A stretch of DNA of 64,000 bases. Source: Bacillota bacterium (GTDB lineage: Bacteria > Bacillota > Clostridia > Acetivibrionales > DTU013). Positions 8,665 through 17,646 of this stretch are shown piece by piece. A program made the translations under genes and the position numbers. Each line of letters begins with the position of its first letter. Position 1 is the stretch's first letter. The stretch lies in contig JAEZRE010000007.1 of assembly GCA_023412915.1 (NCBI GenBank), positions 1 to 64,000 of the forward strand, in the 5' to 3' direction. The notes below the pieces were generated by a model. That model was not told the DNA's origin. It made no database searches and saw only the letters and a list, made by a program, of their open reading frames with translations.

Positions 8665-9888
8665 TTATTTCTTAGCGTTCTTCTGGTTTTCCAGCATCAT
8701 AGCCCTTACCTTTATCGGCAGGCCGAACAGGTTGATGAAGCCTTCGGCGTCCTTCTGGTTGTAAACCGCGTCCTCTCCGAAGGTGGAAAGCTCTTCGCTG
8801 TACAGAGAATACGGCGATTGTGCGCCGGCCGGCATACAGTTGCCCTTGTAAAGCTTCAGGCGTACCGTACCGGTGACGGTCTGCTGCGTGTTGTCCACAA
8901 ACGCGGATAGCGCCTCTCTGAGAGGAGTGTACCACTGGCCGAAGTAAACGAGCTCGGCGAATCTCTGCGATACGAGATCCTTATAATGCAGCGTGTCTCT
9001 GTCGAGGCACAGCAGTTCGAGTTCCCTGTGAGCGGCATACAGGATGGTTCCGCCGGGGGTTTCGTATACGCCCCTCGATTTCATTCCGACGAGCCTGTTC
9101 TCGACCATGTCCATGGCGCCTACGCCGTTGGCCGCGCCAAGCTTGTTCAGTTCGTCTATCAGTTCGATCGGCTTGTACTCGACTCCATTGACCTTTTTCG
9201 GTATGCCCTGTTCAAAGAATATCTCCACATAGGCCGGTTTGTCGGGAGCTTTTTCGGGTGAAACCATGAGCTTCAGCAGCTTCTCATACTGCGGCTCGTT
9301 CCACGGATCCTCGAGGTCCTGGCCCTCGTGGCTCAGGTGCCACAGATTCCTGTCCATGCTGTAGTTGTCCTTTTTGGTTACGGGGACTGGAATATTTCTT
9401 GCTTCAGCATAATCGATTTCTTCTTCTCTCGATTTGATGTCCCAGATCCTCCAGGGTGCGATTATCTTCAGGTGCGGCGCAAGAGCCTTCACCGTGAGCT
9501 CAAAACGCACCTGGTCGTTGCCCTTTCCGGTGGCGCCGTGGCATATCGCAGTCGCGCCTTCCTTTTCAGCTATTTCGACGAGCCTTTTTGCTATTATCGG
9601 CCTTGCGAACGAAGTGCCGAGCAGGTATTTGCCTTCGTACACGGCATTGGCCTTCAAGGTGGGATATATGAAATCCGTGATGAATTCTTCCCTCAGGTCC
9701 TCTATATATATCTTACTTGCACCGGTTTTAATGGCTTTTTCCTTGAGCGGATCGAGCTCTTCTCCCTGACCTACGTCGCCTGCCACTGCGATGACTTCAT
9801 AATCGTAATTTTCCTTCAGCCACGGTATAATGATCGAAGTATCAAGACCGCCCGAATATGCAAGTATTACTTTTTCCTTCTGACTCAT
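8665..9888 (-). CDS. argG: Argininosuccinate synthase
   Basis: Joins citrulline and aspartate using ATP to form argininosuccinate. The PP-loop AYSGGLDTSI is near residue 10, followed by CHGATGKGNDQVRFE and the conserved SMDRNLWHLSHEG, in a normal length of 407 residues. The start ATG at 9888 has GGAGG at 9896-9900. The promoter and two ArgR-type boxes lie just upstream, so arginine repression is expected. argH follows downstream. Confidence 0.97.
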   Translation of the reverse strand: MSQKEKVILAYSGGLDTSIIIPWLKENYDYEVIAVAGDVGQGEELDPLKEKAIKTGASKIYIEDLREEFITDFIYPTLKANAVYEGKYLLGTSFARPIIAKRLVEIAEKEGATAICHGATGKGNDQVRFELTVKALAPHLKIIAPWRIWDIKSREEEIDYAEARNIPVPVTKKDNYSMDRNLWHLSHEGQDLEDPWNEPQYEKLLKLMVSPEKAPDKPAYVEIFFEQGIPKKVNGVEYKPIELIDELNKLGAANGVGAMDMVENRLVGMKSRGVYETPGGTILYAAHRELELLCLDRDTLHYKDLVSQRFAELVYFGQWYTPLREALSAFVDNTQQTVTGTVRLKLYKGNCMPAGAQSPYSLYSEELSTFGEDAVYNQKDAEGFINLFGLPIKVRAMMLENQKNAKK

Positions 9889-9949
9889 ATGAATTCCTCC
9901 ACTACTATGCTAAAATATTGACAAGTACTATTTTACTCAATCTGGTTCG

Positions 9950-9978
9950 ATTATACAACAAAGTGTATAAATATGCAA
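9950..9978 (-). promoter_or_regulatory. argG promoter
   Basis: On the minus strand, TTGCAT (complement of 9973-9978), 17 bp, then TATAAT (complement of 9950-9955). It lies about 62 bp before the argG start and is overlapped by the first ARG box. Confidence 0.75.
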
Positions 9979-9997
9979 TAATAATTATAAATATTCA
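9964..9997. promoter_or_regulatory. Tandem ArgR/AhrC-type operator
   Basis: TGTATAAATATGCA (9964-9977) matches the ARG-box core TGAATAWWWATTCA at 12 of 14 positions, and ATTATAAATATTCA (9984-9997) at 11 of 14. Their centres are 20 bp apart, like paired boxes in other bacteria. The first covers the argG -35 region, consistent with arginine-dependent repression. Confidence 0.6.
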
Positions 9998-10053
9998 ATT
10001 TTTAAGCCGGAACATTAACAAAAGAATAAAAACTAAACCAGAGGTAACTTTGA

Positions 10054-10554
10054 ATGATCATCATGGGGATCGATCCGGGGTTTGCAATCACAGGGTTCGG
10101 TATAGTAAAATACGAAGGGAACAAATTTTCGCCCATCGAATACGGCGCAGTCACGACCAAGGCCGGCGAGCCTTTTGCTCAAAGGCTTCTTGAGATCGAC
10201 AGGGAGATATCGTTCATCATCGAGCGGTTCAATCCTGACGCGATCTCCGTGGAGGAGCTGTTTTTCAACAAAAATATTAAAACAGCCATAATGGCGGCAC
10301 ATGGCAGAGGGATCGCGCTCGCTGCCGGGGCCAGGTTGGGCAAGCCGGTATTCGAATATACGCCGCTTCAGGTCAAGCAGGCCGTGGTCGGCTATGGAAG
10401 AGCTGAAAAGGCGCAGGTTCAGCAGATGGTGAAGGCGATATTGAATCTGCCCGAGATACCCAAGCCGGACGACGTCGCGGACGCGCTGGCTATCGCCGTT
10501 TGCCACGGCCATTCCAACAAGCTGGCGGCACTGGGTTATATGGGAGGAAAGTAA
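10054..10554 (+). CDS. ruvC: Holliday junction resolvase RuvC
   Basis: Endonuclease that cuts Holliday junctions made and moved by RuvAB. IMGIDPGF with the catalytic Asp at residue 7, the SVEELFFNKN motif and the C-terminal DDVADALAIAVCH acidic cluster are present; 166 residues is normal. ATG 10054 follows GAGGTAAC. It leads ruvA by 13 bp. Divergent from argG across a 165-bp gap whose signals I could assign only to argG. Confidence 0.96.
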   Translation: MIIMGIDPGFAITGFGIVKYEGNKFSPIEYGAVTTKAGEPFAQRLLEIDREISFIIERFNPDAISVEELFFNKNIKTAIMAAHGRGIALAAGARLGKPVFEYTPLQVKQAVVGYGRAEKAQVQQMVKAILNLPEIPKPDDVADALAIAVCHGHSNKLAALGYMGGK

Positions 10555-10567
10555 AGGGAGGGTTAAA

Positions 10568-11173
10568 ATGTACGCATACATAAAAGGCAGGCTTGAAGCG
10601 AAGGGCAATGATTATATTGTGATCGAAGCCGGCGGTATCGGCTACAGGATAAATACCTCGCTCTCGACTATCGAGGCGGCGGGACAGACCGGAAACGAAT
10701 TCAAGGCGTTCACGCACCTGTATGTCAGGGAGGATATAATGTGTCTCTATGGTTTTGCGACGCAGGAGGAGCTCGGAATGTTCGAACTTCTGCTGACCGT
10801 GTCGGGAGTCGGACCGAAGGCTGCGCTGGCGCTGCTCTCTGCGGTTTCACCGTCCAAGTTCGGCCTTGCCGTCATCACCGACGATACCAAAACCTTGACA
10901 AGAGCCCAGGGAGTCGGCGCGAAGCTGGCCCAGAGAATAATCCTCGAGCTCAAGGACAAGATCAAGAAGGAACAGCTTGCAATGGCATCCGGCACAGGCT
11001 TCGATAAGGCGGAATTGCCGAGAGAGGGCTCAAGGCTCTCCGAAGCGGTCAGTGCGCTCATGGTACTGGGCTACACGCCAGCCGAAGCAAGCAAGGCTGT
11101 GGCTTCGGTATATTCGGACGAGCTCGATCTCGAGACCATTATCAGGAATTCACTGAAGGGACTCATGAGGTAA
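10568..11173 (+). CDS. ruvA: Holliday junction branch migration protein RuvA
   Basis: Tetrameric DNA-binding subunit that loads RuvB on Holliday junctions. The N-terminal OB domain (MYAYIKGRLE, residues 1-62) is followed by helix-hairpin-helix motifs (LTVSGVGPKAALALL and AQGVGAKLAQRI) and the C-terminal RuvB-contact domain from about 150. At 201 residues it has the standard length, with GGGAGG before the ATG. A 160-bp gap separates it from ruvB. Confidence 0.97.
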   Translation: MYAYIKGRLEAKGNDYIVIEAGGIGYRINTSLSTIEAAGQTGNEFKAFTHLYVREDIMCLYGFATQEELGMFELLLTVSGVGPKAALALLSAVSPSKFGLAVITDDTKTLTRAQGVGAKLAQRIILELKDKIKKEQLAMASGTGFDKAELPREGSRLSEAVSALMVLGYTPAEASKAVASVYSDELDLETIIRNSLKGLMR

Positions 11174-11210
11174 GGCAGGGAACGGCTAACGCGAGTAAAA
11201 GTCCAAAGCA

Positions 11211-11270
11211 ATTCAAATACAAATATATTTGAAGTCATTCGGTAAACAGACTGACTTAATGAATTATAAT
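11211..11270 (+). promoter_or_regulatory. Inverted repeat and weak promoter before ruvB
   Basis: TTCAAATA and TATTTGAA form an 8-bp inverted repeat near 11211-11232, and TATAAT lies at 11265-11270 with only a poor -35 (TAAACA). This could give ruvB-queH a second promoter. No SOS-type box is evident. Confidence 0.3.
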
Positions 11271-11333
11271 TGCCGGCTCAGGCCGGACAGCGGATGATAA
11301 AGCGCATTGAAGAACGGAACGGGGGAAGGATGC

Positions 11334-12365
11334 ATGGAAGAGGAAAGGATTATAGAGAGGAACGCCGTCGTTGAGGATGTAGACGAGACTAGTCTCAGGC
11401 CCAGGAGATTCAACGAATATATCGGGCAGACCAAGGTCAAGGAAAATCTCAATATATTCATAGAGGCTGCCAAAAGGCGCAAGGAAGCGCTTGACCACGT
11501 CCTGCTATACGGCCCTCCCGGTCTGGGAAAGACGACGCTCGCTGGGATCATTGCTTCCGAGCTTGGAGTCAATCTTCGTATAACCTCCGGACCCGCCATA
11601 GAAAAGCCCGGGGATCTGGCGGCAATACTCACGAACCTGGGAAGCTACGACGTACTTTTTATAGATGAGATACACAGGCTCAATAGAAGCGTTGAAGAGA
11701 TACTTTATCCCGCGATGGAGGACTACGCGCTCGACATAATCATCGGGAAAGGCCCGAGCGCGCGCTCTATCAGGCTCGACCTGCCCAAGTTCACACTTGT
11801 TGGAGCGACTACAAGGGCCGGATTGCTGACGTCCCCGCTGAGGGATCGTTTCGGCGTCATCAACCGACTCGAAATGTACAATAACGACGAGCTAGCGCTT
11901 ATAGTAAAACGTTCGGCGGGAATACTGAACATAGAGATCGAGGACAAGGGCGCGAGGGAGATCGCAAAGCGTTCGAGGGGAACGCCGAGAATAGCCAACA
12001 GGCTGCTCAAGAGAGTGCGCGACTTTGCGCAGGTAAAGGCAGCCGGAGTCATAGATGCTGCGGTTGCCGATATGGCGCTGGATGCGCTGGAGATCGACGC
12101 AATAGGCCTCGACAACACGGACAGGATCATGCTTGCCAGCATAATCGAAAAATTCGGGGGCGGCCCGGTCGGGTTGGATACGCTTGCGGCCTGTATCGGG
12201 GAGGAACCCGATACCATCGAGGACGTATACGAGCCCTACCTGCTGCAGCTGGGCTTTATAAACAAAACGCCGAGAGGCAGGATGACGACCCAGTTGGCGC
12301 ACGAGCATCTCGGAATAAGGATGAAGAGCGACCGGTATGTACAGGAGGAGATGAAGCTCGAATGA
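11334..12365 (+). CDS. ruvB: Holliday junction helicase motor RuvB
   Basis: AAA+ ATPase that drives branch migration with RuvA. Walker A GPPGLGKT is at residues 60-67, Walker B FIDEIHRL at ~109-116, sensor GATTRAGLL and arginine-finger region SPLRDRFG follow, and a winged helix ends the protein. I chose ATG 11334 because GGGGGAAGGA (11321-11330) precedes it; a TTG at 11307 has no ribosome site. That gives 343 residues. The last 4 bp overlap the start of queH. Confidence 0.97.
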   Translation: MEEERIIERNAVVEDVDETSLRPRRFNEYIGQTKVKENLNIFIEAAKRRKEALDHVLLYGPPGLGKTTLAGIIASELGVNLRITSGPAIEKPGDLAAILTNLGSYDVLFIDEIHRLNRSVEEILYPAMEDYALDIIIGKGPSARSIRLDLPKFTLVGATTRAGLLTSPLRDRFGVINRLEMYNNDELALIVKRSAGILNIEIEDKGAREIAKRSRGTPRIANRLLKRVRDFAQVKAAGVIDAAVADMALDALEIDAIGLDNTDRIMLASIIEKFGGGPVGLDTLAACIGEEPDTIEDVYEPYLLQLGFINKTPRGRMTTQLAHEHLGIRMKSDRYVQEEMKLE

Positions 12366-12877
12366 AGCTCATGATGCACATGTGCTGCGCGCCGTGTTCG
12401 ACGTACCCGCTTTCGGTTTTACGGCAGGAGGGTATCGAGCCGGTGGGAGTTTACTATAACCCGAATATCCATCCCATCGAGGAATTTGAAAGAAGAAGGT
12501 CAACAGTAGAGCAGTTTGCAGCCATCAAAGGGCTACAGGTACAATATTTCAATGATTTCAGGCAACCTGACTGGGAGGCTTTCGCCGGCCCCGGAGATGC
12601 CAGGTGTACGATGTGCTACACGACACGTTTGAAAAAGGTAGCCGAACTTGCCGCAGAGCAAGGCTTTGACGCCTTCACGACATCACTTCTAGTCAGCCCG
12701 TACCAAAAACACGACCTCATAAAGCAGCTAGGCGAAAAATACGCCGCGCTGTACGGCATTCAATTCTATTACCGCGACTTCCGCCCCGGTTTCAGGGAGG
12801 GCCAGAAGGAAGCCAAGGACCTTGGACTATACCGCCAGAAGTACTGCGGGTGTATTATTTCGCTGAATAATCCGTGA
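12362..12877 (+). CDS. queH: Epoxyqueuosine reductase QueH
   Basis: Iron-sulfur enzyme for the last step of tRNA queuosine synthesis, the alternative to QueG that is common in anaerobes. The cysteine pattern of the former DUF208 family is present: C8, C9 and C12 in MCCAPC, C82 and C85 in CTMC, and C162 and C164 in YCGC. The full length is 171 residues. Translation is coupled to ruvB through an ATGA overlap, and a terminator follows at 12938-12975. Confidence 0.92.
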   Translation: MKLMMHMCCAPCSTYPLSVLRQEGIEPVGVYYNPNIHPIEEFERRRSTVEQFAAIKGLQVQYFNDFRQPDWEAFAGPGDARCTMCYTTRLKKVAELAAEQGFDAFTTSLLVSPYQKHDLIKQLGEKYAALYGIQFYYRDFRPGFREGQKEAKDLGLYRQKYCGCIISLNNP

Positions 12878-12937
12878 GGTGTCGAGAGTAGAGATATCTG
12901 GATTTTGTAGGAATGTGAATGCTACAGAACCGATAGG

Positions 12938-12975
12938 CCGCAACTTCCTTAAAATAAAAGGATTGCGGTCTTTTT
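12938..12975 (+). terminator. Terminator after queH
   Basis: CCGCAA (12938-12943) pairs with TTGCGG (12963-12968), reinforced by TTCCT/AAGGA inside, and is followed by TCTTTTT. Confidence 0.7.
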
Positions 12976-13299
12976 ATTATTCAAGGCTTCTATAACCTGC
13001 AAATTATTATTTCTGCCTACATAGTAATTTTAGGGTAATTGCTGACCCCGTAATAGAACAAAATTTGAACTTGCGGTAATTTAGTAGTGAAAATGACATA
13101 TTTTCGGGCCAGATAATTGGACATTTCCCTGATATGTATTCTGCCGATTGATTTGAAAGAAGAACCATCTGTGTTAAACTATCTTTCTTTGCTATTCCTT
13201 TCAATTTGAAACCGAAATCCAGTCCAATTGGATCGTGCAAGTCATCGGCTCGACCGGTGATTATGATTTTGTGTATATTCTCCCGCCGTGGCGGCGCAT
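12976..13299. other. AT-rich gap without a supportable gene
   Basis: This stretch separates the convergent queH and sugar-transport operons. A 77-codon minus-strand frame (13007-13240) has no ribosome site and no recognisable similarity. I see no tRNA, repeat or promoter here. Confidence 0.5.
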
Positions 13300-13328
13300 A
13301 AAAATTCCCGGCCGAAATTCAGCCGGGA
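13300..13328 (-). terminator. Terminator of the sugar importer operon
   Basis: TCCCGGC (13306-13312) and GCCGGGA (13322-13328) form the stem; on the minus strand it is followed by ATTTTTATG. It lies 25 bp after the permease stop. Confidence 0.8.
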
Positions 13329-13352
13329 TGGAAATGATTGAACCTGTTTGCA

Positions 13353-14207
13353 TCAACCTTTGACCGCGCCAACTACCATCCCTTTGATCAGCTTCTCCTG
13401 CATTATCAGGAACATGATGAACATCGGAAGAACCGACAGAGAAAGAACCGCCAGAATCAACGGGATATTGTTTACATTTTCGCCCTTATAAGCCTGAAGA
13501 GCCAAAGGAAGGGTTTGCGCCTGTTTACGCGTCAATGTATTGGCAAAAGCAAATTCATTCCACATCGTAACACCGTTGTAAATGGCCAGCGTTGCAAGGC
13601 CGGGTTTGGAAAGAGGTAAAATGATCGTAAAGAATGTACGTAATTTACCGCAGCCGTCAATTTCCGCAGCTTCTTCAATCTCCTTCGGAATTGACTGCTC
13701 CATAAAGCCTGTCAGGATAAACGTTGAAATCGGAAGAGCAAACGCAACATACGGCCCAATCAGAGCAAATATGGTATCGTAGATCTTCAGGTCTGTAGAA
13801 AGCTTAAACAGCGGAATCAAGGTGACATGCATCGGAATGGCCATCATGGCAACAATGCATGCACGAATCACATTGCGGAATCGGAAGTGCAACCGAGAAA
13901 GCGGATATGCCGCAAACGATGTTATAAATAACAGCAGTATGAGCGAAATCGCCACAACGATAACACTTCGGAAGAAATAGTTAAAGAAACCGTTTTGCAC
14001 AACCGTTGCATAGTTTCCAAAAACCCATTTTTCCGGGAGCTTGAATACACCGTTCATCAGCATATCAAACTGCTCTTTAAAAGAGTTGATGATCATAAAC
14101 GCAAACGGAATCAGTGCGACCAGTAAAAGGATTCCAGCGAAAATGAAAGCTACAATCCAACAAACGACGCTCTTTCTTTTCGCTATTTTATATCCATTAG
14201 CCATCAA
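13353..14207 (-). CDS. Sugar ABC transporter permease (MalG/type-I inner membrane)
   Basis: Second membrane subunit of a carbohydrate importer. Six hydrophobic segments are visible, the first at ~14-36, with the cytoplasmic EAA loop EEAAEIDGCGKLRTFFTII that docks on an ATPase. The C-terminus MVVGAVKG is typical of the MalG branch. At 284 residues it has normal length. Its ATG overlaps the stop of the upstream permease by 4 bp, so the two are translationally coupled. No ATPase gene is in the operon; a shared MsmX-type ATPase elsewhere is expected. Confidence 0.93.
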   Translation of the reverse strand: MMANGYKIAKRKSVVCWIVAFIFAGILLLVALIPFAFMIINSFKEQFDMLMNGVFKLPEKWVFGNYATVVQNGFFNYFFRSVIVVAISLILLLFITSFAAYPLSRLHFRFRNVIRACIVAMMAIPMHVTLIPLFKLSTDLKIYDTIFALIGPYVAFALPISTFILTGFMEQSIPKEIEEAAEIDGCGKLRTFFTIILPLSKPGLATLAIYNGVTMWNEFAFANTLTRKQAQTLPLALQAYKGENVNNIPLILAVLSLSVLPMFIMFLIMQEKLIKGMVVGAVKG

Positions 14208-15139
14208 TAATCCTCCTTTATGACGAAAATCTTTTGGAAGATCAAAGCAATGACTGTAATGAGGATAAACATACCGGCCGCTACGCCCGACCCATAGCCC
14301 ATATTGTATTTATGGAAAGACACTTTATACATATATGTAGCCATTAAGTCTGTGGCGGTACCGGGTCCACCCTGGGTCATGTTCCAAACCAAATCAAAGT
14401 ATTTCAGCGAGCCAATCAAAGACATTGTACAGGCAACTTTGATGGTTGGCATCAAAAGCGGAAATACAATGGATTTAATGTACTGGGATCTCGTTGCACC
14501 GTCAATAATGGAAGCTTCATATAAACTGGTATCTATACCGCTGTAACCGGCAATAAAGTATACCATATAGAATGGAGAGAACTGCCACGCCATAACAAAA
14601 ATAATTGCAAACAAGGCCTGCGGGTATTGGCCCAACAAATCGACGTAAGTTTCTTTTCCGGCGAATAAGGTTGCAATTTCTGTCAGCATTCCATAGTGAG
14701 TAGACAATACGTAAGAGAACAGGAAACCGATTGCTGTGGAAGACATCAAAAACGGGAAGAACCAGACGGTCTTGAAGATATTCAGTTTTCTTCCGCCTGC
14801 ATCTAGGAATGTTGCCATCGCAATACCAATCGGCATCTGAAGGACAATAGAACAAACCATAACAATCAAGTTGTTCTTAAACGCATTCCAAAAGCTTATA
14901 TCTTCTATCAGTTTGCCCCAGTTCTTCAAACCGGTAAAAGTTTTGTTTGCGTTAATGCCATTCCATTTATACATACTGGTTATAAAGGTGTTAATAACCG
15001 GATAAATGATGTACACAGCAACAAACAGTAAAAGCGGAATCAGAAATGCGATAGCAATTTTTCTCGTACTGCGCGCTTTCGTATAGGCAAGAGACCCTGG
15101 AACTGGCTTTGGCTGTCTTGTTACATTGGAGTTTTTCAA
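14204..15139 (-). CDS. Sugar ABC transporter permease (MalF-type)
   Basis: First membrane subunit of the importer, with about six spans and the EAA loop YEASIIDGATRSQYIKSIVFP. The open frame runs up to 15226, but its first bases lie inside a perfect 13-bp hairpin (15191-15219) and carry no ribosome site. The TTG at 15139 follows GGAAAGGTAGG by about 10 nt and gives MKNSNVTRQPKPVPG, 311 residues, starting shortly before the first span; I consider it the true start. No other in-frame ATG precedes the first span. Confidence 0.85.
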   Translation of the reverse strand: MKNSNVTRQPKPVPGSLAYTKARSTRKIAIAFLIPLLLFVAVYIIYPVINTFITSMYKWNGINANKTFTGLKNWGKLIEDISFWNAFKNNLIVMVCSIVLQMPIGIAMATFLDAGGRKLNIFKTVWFFPFLMSSTAIGFLFSYVLSTHYGMLTEIATLFAGKETYVDLLGQYPQALFAIIFVMAWQFSPFYMVYFIAGYSGIDTSLYEASIIDGATRSQYIKSIVFPLLMPTIKVACTMSLIGSLKYFDLVWNMTQGGPGTATDLMATYMYKVSFHKYNMGYGSGVAAGMFILITVIALIFQKIFVIKEDY

Positions 15140-15190
15140 TGTAGCCGACCTACCTTTCCTCGAGAATAGATTTAAAATATCATCAGAAGG

Positions 15191-15219
15191 AGCTTTCCCG
15201 CAATTATTGCGGGAAAGCT
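15191..15219 (-). promoter_or_regulatory. Intercistronic stem-loop between binding protein and permeases
   Basis: AGCTTTCCCGCAA (15191-15203) and TTGCGGGAAAGCT (15207-15219) form a perfect 13-bp stem with loop TTA. No T run follows on the minus strand. By analogy with malE-malF spacers it probably protects the upstream mRNA and lowers permease expression. Confidence 0.75.
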
Positions 15220-15257
15220 CGGTCATAATTTCTCAGACATAAATAGCGGTAAACTGA

Positions 15258-16682
15258 TTATTTATTTTCTTTCTGATATTCAATCCAAGCATCTGAAAGA
15301 TCTTTGCACAGTTCTTCTGGAGTCTTGGTAAGGCCAAACAGATCGATCATGCTGTCTTTATGAACTTCTGCCACAGCACCCGGGAGATACTGATCGTAGA
15401 ACAACTGTACCTTAGAAGCGTTGTTGAACAGATCATAAGTAGCCATCGGAACAGAATCCTTTACATACTTTTCAGCACCCTGAATCGGAAAGATCTTGGT
15501 GGAGTTATCCTGCAAGCCTTTTACATATTCATCCGTGGTCATATACTGGTTCAACAGAACGAAGAGAGCTTTCAGCTTTTCTTCATCACCCTTGGTGTTG
15601 AAGGAGAAAGCATTACCAACAGCAGAACCTACAGCGACCTTCTGGTTGATGCCGGCTTTTTCGGATTCTTCATCAATCGGGAAAGGAACAGCTGCCAGGT
15701 TAGCATAGTACCAATCTTTTGCTTCTTTCTTAATGTTACCGCCGGAAGAAGACAGCTGAACCATCATACCAGCTTTTTCTGTATAGAGGAGTTTACGGTC
15801 ATCTCCGTTATCCGGCGCGATGGAGTTAACGCCCTCGGGGAAGTAACCTTTTTTAACCCATTCCTGAATCTTCGAGGCTGCTTTTACGAACGGTTCATCA
15901 TCGAATTTGCCTTCACCGGAGTAAGCTTTAGCAACAGCTTCCGGTCCGCCGAAACGGGCTACAAGGTACATATAATACAGAGAACCGGTCCACTTTGAGG
16001 CATTTGCGCAAGAGAGCGGAATGTAGCCGGCTGTTTTAAGAGCTTCAGCGCAAGCTTCGAGCTCAGCGACGGTTGTCGGAGCTTTCAGTCCTAATTTACC
16101 AAACAAAGTTTTGTTGTAATAAAGGACTGTACCGGACATACCACCATAAGGAAGAGCGATCAACTGGCCGTCTTTGTTTTTGCACATTTCAATGGCAGAA
16201 TCCAAATACTGGACCTTGTTGTACTTCTCATAGAGTCCTGTGATATCATCGCAGTAACCTGCATCACAGTAGTCCTGCATCGGGCCGCCTGTCCAATGAA
16301 TGTAGGCGTCCGGACACTGATCGGCGCCCATCGCAATCAGGAGCTGCTCTTTGTAAGTATCGTTTACAATGTGCTGATAGTCGATTTTGATGTTTTGATG
16401 ATCTTTCATGAAGTTCTCATATGCAGTTTCGCAAAGGCCTTTCATGGTGTCATCCGTAGAAATATCCCACAGAGTAATTGCTATTTCTTTGTCCGTTAGA
16501 TTGAGCTCACCATCATCAGCGGACTCTGCGGACTCAGCGGACTCTGCGGATTTTGAACTGGATGCGGAGGCAACTGGAGCGCTGCCGGGATCTGAAGAAT
16601 CAGCGGCTGGTTTTTCGCCACAGCCAACAAGGCATCCGATAAGCATAGAAGCGACCAACATCAAAGCTAACATCTTTTTCAT
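15258..16682 (-). CDS. Sugar-binding lipoprotein of an ABC importer
   Basis: Extracellular solute-binding protein, family 1. The chosen ATG at 16682 gives MKKMLALMLVASMLIGC and a lipobox at LIGC or LVGC (Cys17 or Cys21). A Ser/Ala/Glu linker with three SAE repeats follows, then the periplasmic-binding fold with ITLWDISTDD, the typical beta-1 entry. The in-frame ATG at 16700 would add MIGGII before the Lys residues and is less likely. It is the first gene of the operon, ahead of the stem-loop and permeases. The sugar is unknown. Confidence 0.92.
   Translation of the reverse strand: MKKMLALMLVASMLIGCLVGCGEKPAADSSDPGSAPVASASSSKSAESAESAESADDGELNLTDKEIAITLWDISTDDTMKGLCETAYENFMKDHQNIKIDYQHIVNDTYKEQLLIAMGADQCPDAYIHWTGGPMQDYCDAGYCDDITGLYEKYNKVQYLDSAIEMCKNKDGQLIALPYGGMSGTVLYYNKTLFGKLGLKAPTTVAELEACAEALKTAGYIPLSCANASKWTGSLYYMYLVARFGGPEAVAKAYSGEGKFDDEPFVKAASKIQEWVKKGYFPEGVNSIAPDNGDDRKLLYTEKAGMMVQLSSSGGNIKKEAKDWYYANLAAVPFPIDEESEKAGINQKVAVGSAVGNAFSFNTKGDEEKLKALFVLLNQYMTTDEYVKGLQDNSTKIFPIQGAEKYVKDSVPMATYDLFNNASKVQLFYDQYLPGAVAEVHKDSMIDLFGLTKTPEELCKDLSDAWIEYQKENK
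16519..16550 (-). repeat. 9-bp repeats in the lipoprotein linker
   Basis: About three and a half copies of GCGGACTCT-like units (plus-strand view) encode the SAE SAE SAE linker after the lipidated cysteine. Confidence 0.7.
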
Positions 16683-16872
16683 AATGATTCCCCCTATCAA
16701 TATTTTATATTTGTATTTAAGCTTTCGCCTAATACCGAGAACAAAAAAGTTGCCAAGGGAAAACTTCCGTCCAAAACGGGAAAAACATTTTTTCGATAGT
16801 TAAAATCCTCCAGCCGACCCAATCGATTATTTCAAACAGATCAGGCAAGTCCTGGAAATTTTCATTCTTAAT

Positions 16873-16900
16873 AGTATACTTTTGTTTACAATATATACAA
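16873..16900 (-). promoter_or_regulatory. Promoter of the sugar importer operon
   Basis: Reading the minus strand, TTGTAT (complement of 16895-16900), 16 bp, TATACT (complement of 16873-16878). It would give a leader of about 180 nt. I found no convincing catabolite-control box. The rest of the 16700-17066 gap holds a short direct repeat TTTCTCTCG (16932-16950) and nothing else I can name. Confidence 0.5.
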
Positions 16901-17066
16901 TTATATACCTCTATATACATTTTTATTGATTTTCTCTCGTTTCTCTCGTTTTTCTAAATCAAGGTTCAAAATAACAGCGTTAAAAGCCATTGTTCATGAG
17001 CCTTGAACCTGCAAAAGTCACTGGCGATCCTTAAAATTTTCTACTTTTTCACAGGCAAGTCCATAA

Positions 17067-17597
17067 ATACACCGTGTATATTATGCAAAACGAGTCCGCG
17101 GGCATTGGTGCCAGCAAACTTGCTACCATCAATGGAAAAGTCTGGAGTGCTATAAACTGGAGAAAACATTTGAGGGCTCCATTGAGCTCGAAAAGACATC
17201 CGGCTCTTGGGCTCCTACCAATCCCAAAAAGGTTGACGGCAAATCAGAGCGTCTTAGTCCTCTTGAAGAAATCATTCAAAAAATCAATGAGGCGTTCTTT
17301 GGAGATTTTACGGATGTAGATAAGGTTATTGTTGATGATCTATACAAGAGAATGCGCAAGGACGAGAATGTGCGCAAAGCAGCGCAGACAGATGACCGTC
17401 AGGTATATGAACGCAGCATTTTCCCCGGGATTTTCGACGCAACCGCCCAGCAGTCTTACATTGAGAATACTAAAGCATATACACAGTTATTCGTTGACGC
17501 TGACAAGTATCGTTCCGTTTGTCTGGCGTTAGCTGACAAGCTTTATAAAGAACGAGAATCAAACAGTTCTCCCCTACTAAAAGAGCAACATGAGTGA
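17067..17597 (+). pseudogene. 3' remnant of a type I restriction subunit (hsdR)
   Basis: The frame is open from 17067 to the stop at 17597, with no start codon and no gene body upstream. The translation reads CYKLEKTFEGSIELEK, then SPLEEIIQKINEAF, DFTDVDKVIVDDLYKRM, then QVYERSIFPGIF, and ends near KLYKERESN. This succession resembles the helical C-terminus of HsdR, the motor/nuclease subunit of type I restriction systems. The helicase and nuclease parts and any hsdM/hsdS are absent, so this is a ~150-residue relic. Homology below about 17136 is uncertain. Confidence 0.75.
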
Positions 17598-17646
17598 TTA
17601 AAAGTTAACCGAAAAACCCTGGAGATAATATGAGGAGGGGATTTAT

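Noticed and set aside
9889..10053. SOS (LexA) box before ruvC
   Set aside because: No GAAC-N4-GTTC-like palindrome was found here or before ruvB and sbcD.
13007..13240. 77-codon minus-strand frame between queH and the importer operon
   Set aside because: No ribosome site or recognisable similarity; AT-rich intergenic sequence.
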